A stretch of DNA of 64,000 nt. Origin: a bacterium (GTDB lineage Bacteria; Joyebacterota; Joyebacteria; Joyebacterales; Joyebacteraceae). Of the stretch, positions 15,727-23,441 are shown piece after piece. The translations under genes and the position numbers were made by a program. How positions within the stretch are numbered: the first letter of the stretch is position 1; every line of letters begins with the position of its first letter. Location of the stretch: assembly GCA_025782395.1 (NCBI GenBank), contig JALGZD010000120.1, positions 1 to 64,000 on the forward strand, given 5' to 3'. Under the pieces are notes generated by a model. It was given only the letters and a program-made list of their open reading frames with translations, searched no databases and was not told where the DNA came from.

Positions 15727-16728
15727 GTGGACTGGTCGCAACTATTCGACATCGAAAGCGTAGTTACCTGGATGACGACGTCCGGCCTCCGGATACTTGG
15801 TATCGCGGTCGGCGCCTACATCGCGATCCGCCTCGCCGCGGTTGTGACTCGCAGGGCAGAGCGGGCGTTTGATGACGATGATCCAACGACGATGAATGAG
15901 CGCGAGAAACGTGCCGCGACCCTGGGGAAGGTCCTGAGAAATATGCTCAGGGTCGTGATATGGGCCATAGCGTTCCTGATGATCTTGAAGGAACTGGACA
16001 TCGACATCGCACCTCTTCTTGCCGGCGTTGGAATAGTCGGACTCGCCGTCGGATTCGGCGCCCAGTCGCTCGTCCGTGACATAGTCGCAGGGATGTTCAT
16101 CCTGGTCGAGAATCAGTACGACGTTGGAGATATCATCAAGGCGGCCGGCGCCTCGGGCAAGGTCGAAAAGATAACGCTGCGATCGACAAGACTCCGTGAT
16201 GCAGAGGGAAAGGTCTACATCATTCCCAACGGCAGCATGGATGTCGTCACGAATATGACAAAGAGGTACTCCCGCTTTGTGCTGGATATGGGTGTCGCCT
16301 ACAAGGAAGACGTGGACGAGGTCATGGCTCTCCTCAAGGAGATCGGCGACGAACTTGAGGCGGACCCGGAGTATGGCGGGAAGATCCTGGAACCTCTTCA
16401 GGTTCTCGGCGTACAGGACTTCGCTGATTCCGCAGTCATCATACGATCGCTCTTCACGACGAAGCCGATGGAGCAATGGGGCATCGGGCGTGAGTTCCGC
16501 CGCAGGATCAAGAACACGTTTGATGCAAAGGGCATCGAGATCCCGTTCCCACACCAGACCGTCTATCTTGGCGAGGCCAAGCCCGCCAACGGGCGATTGA
16601 AGGTGGAACTGGTTGGTGACGGAGAGATCATGAGAGGATCGGCTCCTGACTCGACGCCACATCGTGCGCCGGCCACGGACTCGCATCAGCCGGATTCTTC
16701 CGGTGGATTGATCGACGCGGAAGACTGA
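15727..16728 (+). CDS. Small-conductance mechanosensitive channel (MscS family)
   Basis: 333 residues from GTG 15727, six bases after AAGGAG (an upstream GTG at 15703 lacks a ribosome site). Three predicted membrane helices are followed by the pore helix LLAGVGIVGLAVGFGAQSLVRDIVAGMFI, whose Gly/Ala packing and GFGAQ are diagnostic. Next comes the beta domain with IIKAAGASGKVEKITLRSTRLRDAEGKVYIIPNG and the alpha/beta vestibule up to FPHQTVYL. The last 50 residues are a disordered, charged tail. It opens under membrane tension to release solutes in osmotic downshift. The UspA-like gene follows after 20 bases, so the two may form a stress operon. Confidence 0.93.
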   Translation: MDWSQLFDIESVVTWMTTSGLRILGIAVGAYIAIRLAAVVTRRAERAFDDDDPTTMNEREKRAATLGKVLRNMLRVVIWAIAFLMILKELDIDIAPLLAGVGIVGLAVGFGAQSLVRDIVAGMFILVENQYDVGDIIKAAGASGKVEKITLRSTRLRDAEGKVYIIPNGSMDVVTNMTKRYSRFVLDMGVAYKEDVDEVMALLKEIGDELEADPEYGGKILEPLQVLGVQDFADSAVIIRSLFTTKPMEQWGIGREFRRRIKNTFDAKGIEIPFPHQTVYLGEAKPANGRLKVELVGDGEIMRGSAPDSTPHRAPATDSHQPDSSGGLIDAED

Positions 16729-16748
16729 TACACCATCAGGAGGTTCCA

Positions 16749-17186
16749 ATGTTCAGAAGCATTCTTGTGGCGGTAGACGGTTCACCCAATGCCGATCGCG
16801 CCGTCTCCGCAGCAGCGGAGATAGCCAGGGTCCACGGCTCGAAGATGACCATCTGTCACGTCTTCTACATCCCTGAACACTATCGGTCGGACATGAGCGG
16901 ATCGCTGCGCGACTCCGTTCGCCATGACGGCGCGGAGATCCTCGCTCATGCAGCGCGGGTTGCAGCGAAAGAAGGCGTGGAGGCGGAGACAAGGCTTCTG
17001 AGCGAAGGACATCCCGCCGAGGCGGTCATCCAGCTTGCGGAAGAGCTGGGCATCGGGCTTCTCGTCGCAGGCGCTCGCGGACGCGCACAGGATGACACGC
17101 GGCCGATGGGCTCGATCGCCACGGCGATTCTTCTTGGCGCCGGGTGTTCGGTTCTTCTTGTGAAGAAGGAGAAGGCTACCGCCTAG
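16749..17186 (+). CDS. Universal stress protein, UspA family (ATP-binding type)
   Basis: 145 residues. It opens FRSILVAVDGSPNADRA and ends with the nucleotide motif G-2x-G-9x-G-S fully preserved (GARG, nine residues, then GSIATAILLGAGCSVLLVK), so ATP binding is predicted. AGGAGGTTCCAATG gives the start. Probably co-transcribed with the mechanosensitive channel. Its TAG stop shares the bases CTAG with the stop of the convergent trehalose-phosphatase gene, leaving no room for a terminator between them. Confidence 0.92.
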   Translation: MFRSILVAVDGSPNADRAVSAAAEIARVHGSKMTICHVFYIPEHYRSDMSGSLRDSVRHDGAEILAHAARVAAKEGVEAETRLLSEGHPAEAVIQLAEELGIGLLVAGARGRAQDDTRPMGSIATAILLGAGCSVLLVKKEKATA

Positions 17187-18076
17187 AGAACGCCGGCAGC
17201 TATTGCGGAGAGCGAAGACAGAAACTCGTGGACTTCGTGGATGTCTCTTACGAACAGTGACGCTAGTGAAGCTCGAGGCTTGTCGGTCACAAGGACGGTG
17301 ATGGCGCCGGACACGTACTCGTCGTCGCCATCGCTGCCGACCATGAACCAGGGTTCTGTGTCAGCGTTCTCATTCGACCACAGCGCGACCGCGGCGAATG
17401 CGTCCTCGTCCGTCACATCATCTCCCACGTAGATGGTCAGCACGATATCCGGATCCGCATCCGCCAGCATATGAGAAAGAACATCTCCCTTGCTCCAACC
17501 CGCTATCCCCACCTCGACGGTACTGTCGCCGTAAAGCATCTCCAGAATGCGCGCCGTGTCGAGCCGCTTCACCAGTTCGGCCAAGCGCTGCACCGCTTTA
17601 CGTCCAGCCTCCCCAGCCGAGCCGGGAGTATGAAGCACGACGCTGTAGCCGCGGTTTTCCAATCGCGCCTCTGAGGCCGAATCAAGCAATCCCGACATCT
17701 CGAGTTCAATGCGGTGAATCAGCTCTGAGGCAGCGCTTTTCTCCACCGGGTGGTGGACCGGAAGGCCCGGCATCGCTATCTCGAAGCCTCGCCGGCCTAT
17801 GAACCCTAGTCCCGGCACATCAACCAGCAATCTGAGTTCCTCAACGGACCGGCTGCTTATGATGAACACCGAGAACTCTTCCGCTTCGCAGAGCCGCCTG
17901 AGCTTTTCGAGAACGCCTTCGGACGGCCGCAAGGGAGCATCTCTTGGCCCCGAGACAAGCGTGCCGTCGTAGTCAAGGAAGAGCCTGACGCCGACCGTGC
18001 TGCCCAATGCGCGCGACACCCGGTCCATCTCTTCGGAAAGATGTCTCGGATACTCCAGTTCCACTGCTTTCAACAC
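17183..18076 (-). CDS. otsB: Trehalose-6-phosphate phosphatase (HAD family)
   Basis: 297 residues from GTG 18076. GGAGG lies 9 bases upstream, and a longer TTG start would run into the terminator of the preceding gene. HAD motif I is LFLDYDGTL, motif II SS in FIISSRS, a Lys in GWSKGDVL, and motif IV GDDVTDEDAF. The cap region carries RGFEI and LENRGYSVVLH segments like OtsB. It dephosphorylates trehalose-6-phosphate to the osmoprotectant trehalose. No OtsA synthase is in the window. Its position opposite MscS/UspA makes a loose osmotic-stress neighbourhood. It overlaps the UspA stop by four bases. Confidence 0.88.
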   Translation of the reverse strand: MLKAVELEYPRHLSEEMDRVSRALGSTVGVRLFLDYDGTLVSGPRDAPLRPSEGVLEKLRRLCEAEEFSVFIISSRSVEELRLLVDVPGLGFIGRRGFEIAMPGLPVHHPVEKSAASELIHRIELEMSGLLDSASEARLENRGYSVVLHTPGSAGEAGRKAVQRLAELVKRLDTARILEMLYGDSTVEVGIAGWSKGDVLSHMLADADPDIVLTIYVGDDVTDEDAFAAVALWSNENADTEPWFMVGSDGDDEYVSGAITVLVTDKPRASLASLFVRDIHEVHEFLSSLSAIAAGVL

Positions 18077-18096
18077 AGCTCTGTTCCTCCGTGAAC

Positions 18097-18157
18097 AGAC
18101 AAAGAGAAACCGGGGCGGCAAGTCGCTGAATGCCAGCGCATGACCAACCGCCCCGGT
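18097..18157 (-). terminator. Rho-independent terminator of the C25 peptidase gene
   Basis: On the minus strand a 10-bp perfect stem (18157-18148 with 18118-18109) encloses a small inner hairpin. It is followed by TTTCTCTTTGTC. It starts 11 bases after the peptidase stop and lies just before the trehalose-phosphatase ribosome site. Confidence 0.7.
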
Positions 18158-18168
18158 ATATTCAACAT

Positions 18169-21100
18169 CTACTTGAGAAGAACCATCCTCCTGTCGACCA
18201 CTCTGTCACCAGCGTGCACCCTGTAAAGATAGACGCCGCTCGCGACTTTGTGACCCCTCTCGTTGGTACCATCCCAGGTTGCCGACCTGTAACCCGGCTC
18301 CTGATGCTCGTCAACGAGTACTCTGACACGTTTGCCGGCGATATTGTAGACCTCAACGGTCACATGCGCCGACTCCGGCAGCTGGTAGCTGATGATCGTC
18401 ATCGGATTGAACGGGTTCGGAACGTTCTGTAGAACCGCGAACGTGAGAGGAGTAACAGGATCCTCAACGCTCGTGCCGCCGCCCGAACTCGTTATGTTGA
18501 TGTCATCGATGTACCAACCCTCTTCCGTCACAAGTCCATCCGACGCGAACCGGAACCGGATCTGAACCGTCTCGCCCATGTAGGCCGAGAGATCGAACGT
18601 TTCCTGGCGCCAGCTGAAGCTTCCTGACCAGCAGGGCGTTCCGGTCGGGAGCGGATTCGCAGGGTTGTCGTTCTTTGCGTGCGAGTACCCGCCGTTTGGT
18701 GTGAGTACATCCCACGTCGCACCCCCGTCATCGCTGATCTGAACGAGACCACAATCCCACGCGGAGGTTGAGCTCTCCTCCTCAGCGTCCATCCAGTGCC
18801 ACATCGTCATCTGCCCATCGGACCCGATGCAGAGATTCTGCGTGTACAGGGCGCCGTCCGCCGAGTTCGTGTAGCTCGCCGAGCCGCTTCCACCGAACTT
18901 CCAGCTATGGCTCGTCGAGTGACTCCGGTACGTCTCGATGTGCCACTGATCTGCGAATCCACCGGTCACAACATCGTGCGTCCACTGACCCTCGCCTCCC
19001 TCGATGTCATCTGCGAACTCGCTGCCGGCCGTGGCGATGGTGAACGATGCGCTGCTCGTGTAGCCCCAGTCGCCCACGACATCCACATCGAAATCGATCG
19101 AGTAGTAGTCCGGTGTGCTGGGCAGCAGCGTGATGGAGAAATCGGTGAACTCCCCCACCGTCCCCGCATTGATGTACGGAAGACCGTCCGTCGGATCGTT
19201 CATCTGAACATACGGATCACTCGTCGAGATGGTTGCCGTAAGCCCGGAAGCCCGCGCGCTCCCGTTGTTCAGGAGCGACACTGAGATGTCGATGGTTTCA
19301 CCCGCCTCGAGGCAGCCGTTCCCGTTACTCGGGGCATCGCTGGCCTCGTGATCGGCATAGATCAGCTCCGGAGCCGAAACCTGTATACTCAGGCTGGACA
19401 GCCAGCTCATCCGGTCGTCGGACTCAATAGCGAGGTCGAAAGTGATGACCTCACCATCCGGCGCGTCTGACGCGATCATGATACAATAGTCGTCGTACGA
19501 CTGCGCCGTAGCCGTAGCTGGGATGTCACCGTACTCCTCGTAGTCATCAATGATCGCCGCGTAGCCGTTTGTTGTGCTGAGAGTCGCCCGCACGTTCGTC
19601 GCGGGATCGCTACCTACGTTCTCAAGCGTCGTAGGAAGCTCGATTGTTTCCCCCGCGTTCGCAATCGCGTTGTCGTTACCATTGCTCTCGCCGTTTGTGT
19701 CGTCGTCCACCACATAGCTGTTGTAGACAACGTACGGACCTGACGCCGGAACGACGTCAAGGTCGCCCGTCCATACAAGGTGATCGTGCGCGTGCACCTT
19801 GAGGTAGAGTCTGCCCGGAACCTGCGGATCGGGACTCAAGGTAACCTGTCCGGCCGTATTCGTGACTCCGGTGGCGTAGACGGAGTAGTCGTCATAGTAA
19901 GCCGTAACGACAGCACCCACGACAGCCGCTCTGCTATCATCGGAGACAGTGACCGTCACATCCGGCTGACCGACGACCATGCCGCTCGGGTGCGAGACGT
20001 TCATGGCGATCGGTGAAGCCGTCCAGAGATGCATTGCCGGATCACCGAAGAGGTTCAGCTCGTAGAAGCACCACCTGTTCCCGCCGTAGTTGATCTTCCA
20101 GATAACGTCTACCTTCGAGTCGCTGTTGACAAAACCGAGCGGGTAGATCTCTTCATCGAAGATCGCATCGAAGAACTCGCGGTCGAAGTACTGCGACGAG
20201 CCATCGGTTGCCCCCGGATCACCGAAACCGTAGCGCGAGTTCAGGACACAGGCGACCGCCCCGTCGTCGTCACAGTTGAACTCCTCGCCGAAGCAATCGC
20301 CGATGTAGTTGTATTCGTCCGTCCGGTTATCGAACGACCCGTTGTAGCAACCCTGCGAGTAGAAGAAATTGTACGTGTGAACGGTCCCATCGTTGTCGAA
20401 GGAAGGAATGTCCGAGTTGTACATCCTCGCGGAGTACTGGACACCGCAGTGTCCGAGATGATTGACGATGTTGATGCCGCTCTCCATCATGCTGATGAGC
20501 GTACTCTTGCTCCACGTACCGCCGTCCATGTCGTAGAGCGTGTCCACGTTCATCGTGCCCGGGAAGCCGACGGTTGTGTAGCCGTTGGCGCTCGAGCCGA
20601 GCCTGATCTGCTCTTTGTATGTCCCACCGTAGGTGAGCGGACTCGTCCAGAGAAGCTCGCCGACCATCAGCGCCTCATGACTCTCCGATACGATCGGCGA
20701 GTTGACGTAGCGCATCACCTTGGTGACGAAGTTCTGAACCTGGGTGGCGTTACTGGCGCAGGCGCGGCCGACGCCGATCTCAGGATAGAGATCGTCCTCA
20801 CCGGGCTCTCCCCAGCGGCCGTCGCCGTCATCGTTCCAGTTCCCGTCGAGGCAGCTGTAGTAAAGATCGGCCGGTATGTCTTCATCCGTGTAGCCGTAGG
20901 TTGTCGTTGAGTAAAGACCCCTGTGAGGAATGCCGTTCGCGTCCCGGGCATCACCAACCAGGAGTACGTATTCAATGCCCCAGGTATTATACGCATCGAT
21001 GATGAAGTTGCGAATCTGATCCTGCTCATCGACGCCGGTGTAGTTGCTCTGGATCCACGAACTCAGGAAGATCGCTGCCTTGTGACCCATCGTCGTCTCA

Positions 21101-21864
21101 AAGTCGACGAGCGTGCCGAGATAATCGTCCCACGCCTCGGTCGTGATGATCAGGTACGTGTAGGCATCGACTGGATCAAGCGCGCGGCTTCCGGCGTGGA
21201 TCCGCTCCACGCTTCTGTAGGCGGCCAGATCGGGCACGTTGTCGATCATCCTCTCCACCCGGACCATGGTCGACTCGTCGTGTCTGATCATCTGCTCGAC
21301 GGAGAGTCTCGCTTCCGTATCGGGAGCCGTCGTCACGATGACATCCATACTCGTGTAGTACGAGAGCGTGCCGGACTGCGGGATGTACTCGACCGGATGG
21401 AGCGCGATATCGGCAATGCCGTAACCGCGGAACGACCCGACTATCTCCTCGTCGTGCATCCGTCCCGGGCACGCCCCGCCGACGTCGTAGATGTCGGGAT
21501 CGGGAGCGATGATGTCGATGGGACCTGTGAAGCTCAGCGGATACTGCATCTGACCCGGCTCGACAATGAAACCGTCGCCGAGGGCCAGCTTCTCACCCGG
21601 GACGATCGTCACACCAGTGACAACCTCGCCTGGCGGCAGCAGGATTCGTGCGCCCACCATGGGCAGAACCGGGGCACCCGGGTCACCGTAGTGCCAAGCA
21701 CCGTCGATATGAACGTTGACGTAGTCGCCTATCGACTCCACCACTGGCTCGGTGAACTCGTAGTGCTGAGTAATGACACCGGCGAATGCGCTGCCGGCTA
21801 CAAGGAACGCACTCATGATCGCGATAGCCGCGATCGGAGCCATACGGACTCGAGCCAGAACCAT
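18169..21864 (-). CDS. Gingipain-like C25 cysteine peptidase with FlgD-like C-terminal sorting domain
   Basis: 1231 residues. A signal peptide (residues 1-29, cleavage at AFA-GV) is followed by a propeptide-like region with VEYIPQSGTLSYYTSMDV. The C25 catalytic domain occupies about 230-640 with catalytic His in NHLGHCG (H472) and Cys in SQGCYNG (C506); LLVGDARD and GRACASN are typical framing motifs. Two to three Ig/CARDB-like beta domains and a jelly-roll, MAM-like domain (DDIEGGEGQWTHD...GWYIDDINI) follow. The last 85 residues are a FlgD-like CTD (NVPNPFNP...GVYLYRVHAGD...RMVLLK), as on cargo of type IX-like secretion in FCB bacteria. Extracellular proteolysis is expected. ATG follows AGAGGAGGACAAG; a consensus promoter lies about 200 bases upstream. 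Confidence 0.92.
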   Translation of the reverse strand: MVLARVRMAPIAAIAIMSAFLVAGSAFAGVITQHYEFTEPVVESIGDYVNVHIDGAWHYGDPGAPVLPMVGARILLPPGEVVTGVTIVPGEKLALGDGFIVEPGQMQYPLSFTGPIDIIAPDPDIYDVGGACPGRMHDEEIVGSFRGYGIADIALHPVEYIPQSGTLSYYTSMDVIVTTAPDTEARLSVEQMIRHDESTMVRVERMIDNVPDLAAYRSVERIHAGSRALDPVDAYTYLIITTEAWDDYLGTLVDFETTMGHKAAIFLSSWIQSNYTGVDEQDQIRNFIIDAYNTWGIEYVLLVGDARDANGIPHRGLYSTTTYGYTDEDIPADLYYSCLDGNWNDDGDGRWGEPGEDDLYPEIGVGRACASNATQVQNFVTKVMRYVNSPIVSESHEALMVGELLWTSPLTYGGTYKEQIRLGSSANGYTTVGFPGTMNVDTLYDMDGGTWSKSTLISMMESGINIVNHLGHCGVQYSARMYNSDIPSFDNDGTVHTYNFFYSQGCYNGSFDNRTDEYNYIGDCFGEEFNCDDDGAVACVLNSRYGFGDPGATDGSSQYFDREFFDAIFDEEIYPLGFVNSDSKVDVIWKINYGGNRWCFYELNLFGDPAMHLWTASPIAMNVSHPSGMVVGQPDVTVTVSDDSRAAVVGAVVTAYYDDYSVYATGVTNTAGQVTLSPDPQVPGRLYLKVHAHDHLVWTGDLDVVPASGPYVVYNSYVVDDDTNGESNGNDNAIANAGETIELPTTLENVGSDPATNVRATLSTTNGYAAIIDDYEEYGDIPATATAQSYDDYCIMIASDAPDGEVITFDLAIESDDRMSWLSSLSIQVSAPELIYADHEASDAPSNGNGCLEAGETIDISVSLLNNGSARASGLTATISTSDPYVQMNDPTDGLPYINAGTVGEFTDFSITLLPSTPDYYSIDFDVDVVGDWGYTSSASFTIATAGSEFADDIEGGEGQWTHDVVTGGFADQWHIETYRSHSTSHSWKFGGSGSASYTNSADGALYTQNLCIGSDGQMTMWHWMDAEEESSTSAWDCGLVQISDDGGATWDVLTPNGGYSHAKNDNPANPLPTGTPCWSGSFSWRQETFDLSAYMGETVQIRFRFASDGLVTEEGWYIDDINITSSGGGTSVEDPVTPLTFAVLQNVPNPFNPMTIISYQLPESAHVTVEVYNIAGKRVRVLVDEHQEPGYRSATWDGTNERGHKVASGVYLYRVHAGDRVVDRRMVLLK

Positions 21865-22072
21865 CTTGTCCTCCTCTGACGGTAGGTTTCCGCGCTGCCG
21901 CGGCGCAGCCCCCCGGCTTCATAAGTTCGGGCAGATACCTTGCGCCCTTGCCTACCAGACACCTTCAGTGCAAGCCCGCGACAGACCGGAGTACGTCCGT
22001 CCTCGTCGCGGACCAATATGACATCATCTTACGATGCGGCGATCCGGACAGAAACACCGTAATCCACAATAG

Positions 22073-22101
22073 ATTATAGCACTTGGCAAGTCCGTATTCA
22101 A
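22073..22101 (-). promoter_or_regulatory. Promoter for the C25 peptidase
   Basis: On the minus strand TTGAAT (22101-22096) and a perfect TATAAT (22078-22073) are separated by 17 bases. Transcription would run left into a leader of about 200 bases before the peptidase ATG. Confidence 0.6.
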
Positions 22102-22126
22102 ATGGAAACGCCCCGCGTGTTATACT
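22097..22126 (+). promoter_or_regulatory. Probable promoter for endonuclease IV
   Basis: TTCAAA (22097-22102) and TATACT (22121-22126) lie 18 bases apart. The -35 overlaps the -35 of the opposed peptidase promoter, so occupancy of one could interfere with the other. Confidence 0.4.
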
Positions 22127-22245
22127 TATTGGACACGCCCGCGTTGGACACCCTGAGGCAGCGCCTGATGATTCGGCCCACGCACCGGTGTGGCGTGGGG
22201 AATTAGCTTTATGCATCGGAGTACCGGGTGATGAGAGGAAATTGA

Positions 22246-23118
22246 GTGAGATTCGGCATTCACATACCAAAGCAGAGCAGTTTTTCAGCTACCGCCAAGT
22301 ATGCCGAGGACATAGGGTGCGAGACGATACAGATCTTCTCCGGCAATCCGATGGCCTGGCAGATCGGGGCTCTGAACCCGGAGGACCGTGACGATTTCGT
22401 CCGCATCAAGAGGAGCGCCGGCATCGATCCGGTTCTCATCCACAGTCCATATCTCATCAACATCGCGTCGCCCGAGCAGCGCCTCCGCGAACTCTCGACA
22501 GGCACGCTCATAGACGCGATGCGCAGGGCATCCGACCTTGACTCGGGGCCCGTGATCGTCCACGCCGGCAATCACAAGGGTACGGGAGTCGCGGCAGGTA
22601 TCGGTGCCGCGCGTTCAATGATCGAACGCGCGCTGGCCTTCTCTCCTCCCAACGCCACCCTCGCCATTGAGAACTCCGCCGGGATGGGAACAGCCATAGG
22701 CGTTTCTCTTGATGAACTGGCGGAGATGGTTGGACCGTTCCCCGCTGACCGCGTCGGCATCCTCTTGGACACGGCCCACCTGTGGGCCGTCGGGTATGAT
22801 CTCAGACAACCCAACGAGGTGGACCGCCTTGTCGATGACGTCCGGCGTGGACCGGGCCTCGAACGACTCCGGGCCATTCACGCAAACGATTCACTGAAGG
22901 AGCTGGGATCCAGACGGGACGCCCACGCGATGTGGACGGATGGCAGGATGGGCATGCGAGCCATGAGAAATCTCATCCGCTGCACGGAGCTGCAGCAGCT
23001 TCCAATCATCTTCGAGGTGCCGGGAGAGACGGCTGAGCTCGACCGCACCCGCCTTGCCGCTATGAAGAAACGCGACCGGCGGTACGGGCGCCGCCCGGTG
23101 AGGGCCCCCTCAGCTTGA
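22246..23118 (+). CDS. nfo: Endonuclease IV (AP endonuclease, AP2 TIM-barrel)
   Basis: 290 residues from GTG 22246, after GAGAGGAA. A TIM barrel opening RFGIHIPKQSS. The tri-metal ligands of Nfo can be placed in order: His in VIVHAGNHKG (two His), Glu in AIENSAG, Asp and His in LLDTAH, His in AIHANDS, Asp and His in RRDAHA, and Glu in IFEVP. It cleaves DNA at abasic sites in base-excision repair. The ending is basic (KKRDRRYGRRPVRAPSA). Convergent with the transketolase; a shared hairpin lies between them. Confidence 0.93.
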   Translation: MRFGIHIPKQSSFSATAKYAEDIGCETIQIFSGNPMAWQIGALNPEDRDDFVRIKRSAGIDPVLIHSPYLINIASPEQRLRELSTGTLIDAMRRASDLDSGPVIVHAGNHKGTGVAAGIGAARSMIERALAFSPPNATLAIENSAGMGTAIGVSLDELAEMVGPFPADRVGILLDTAHLWAVGYDLRQPNEVDRLVDDVRRGPGLERLRAIHANDSLKELGSRRDAHAMWTDGRMGMRAMRNLIRCTELQQLPIIFEVPGETAELDRTRLAAMKKRDRRYGRRPVRAPSA

Positions 23119-23389
23119 GTGGGACGCGATGGCGCGGCCATCCGTGGACGCGCACTTCCACTTGCAGAAACACGTCTCTGGGGGATATAATGGTCTTCGT
23201 CCCCAAAGAGCCAAACCGATTACTGCCCCGTCGGCTGGATCGTGACCAGACGCGACGCCGCTTTCCATCAGTATGCGTCCACGACCATCCGATGAATCCA
23301 TCCCACCGCCGGCGTCGTCTCATTGATGGCGCCGGCGAGCGGTCGGTTGGGAGGCAACGGTAGCAGCGCAACACACCACCATATAGAGA

Positions 23390-23418
23390 GGGGGCGCTCC
23401 GTCAAACGGGACGCCCCC
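23390..23418. terminator. Hairpin between convergent nfo and transketolase
   Basis: A stem GGGGGCG/CGCCCCC (23390-23396 with 23412-23418) has a partly paired interior. It lies 24 bases after the transketolase stop and could stop transcription from either side. Neither flank has a long T run. Confidence 0.5.
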
Positions 23419-23441
23419 TTGTGTCATCTACTTCTATGCAG

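Larger units (their letters stand above)
21865..22245. other. Divergent intergenic region with back-to-back promoters
   Basis: 380 bases between the minus-strand C25 peptidase and the plus-strand endonuclease IV gene. Two opposed promoter-like signals share their -35 bases near 22097-22101. This leaves a leader of about 200 bases for the peptidase and about 115 for the endonuclease. No coding frame with a ribosome site was found inside. The peptidase leader could hold regulatory structure, but I recognise no known riboswitch. Confidence 0.6.
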
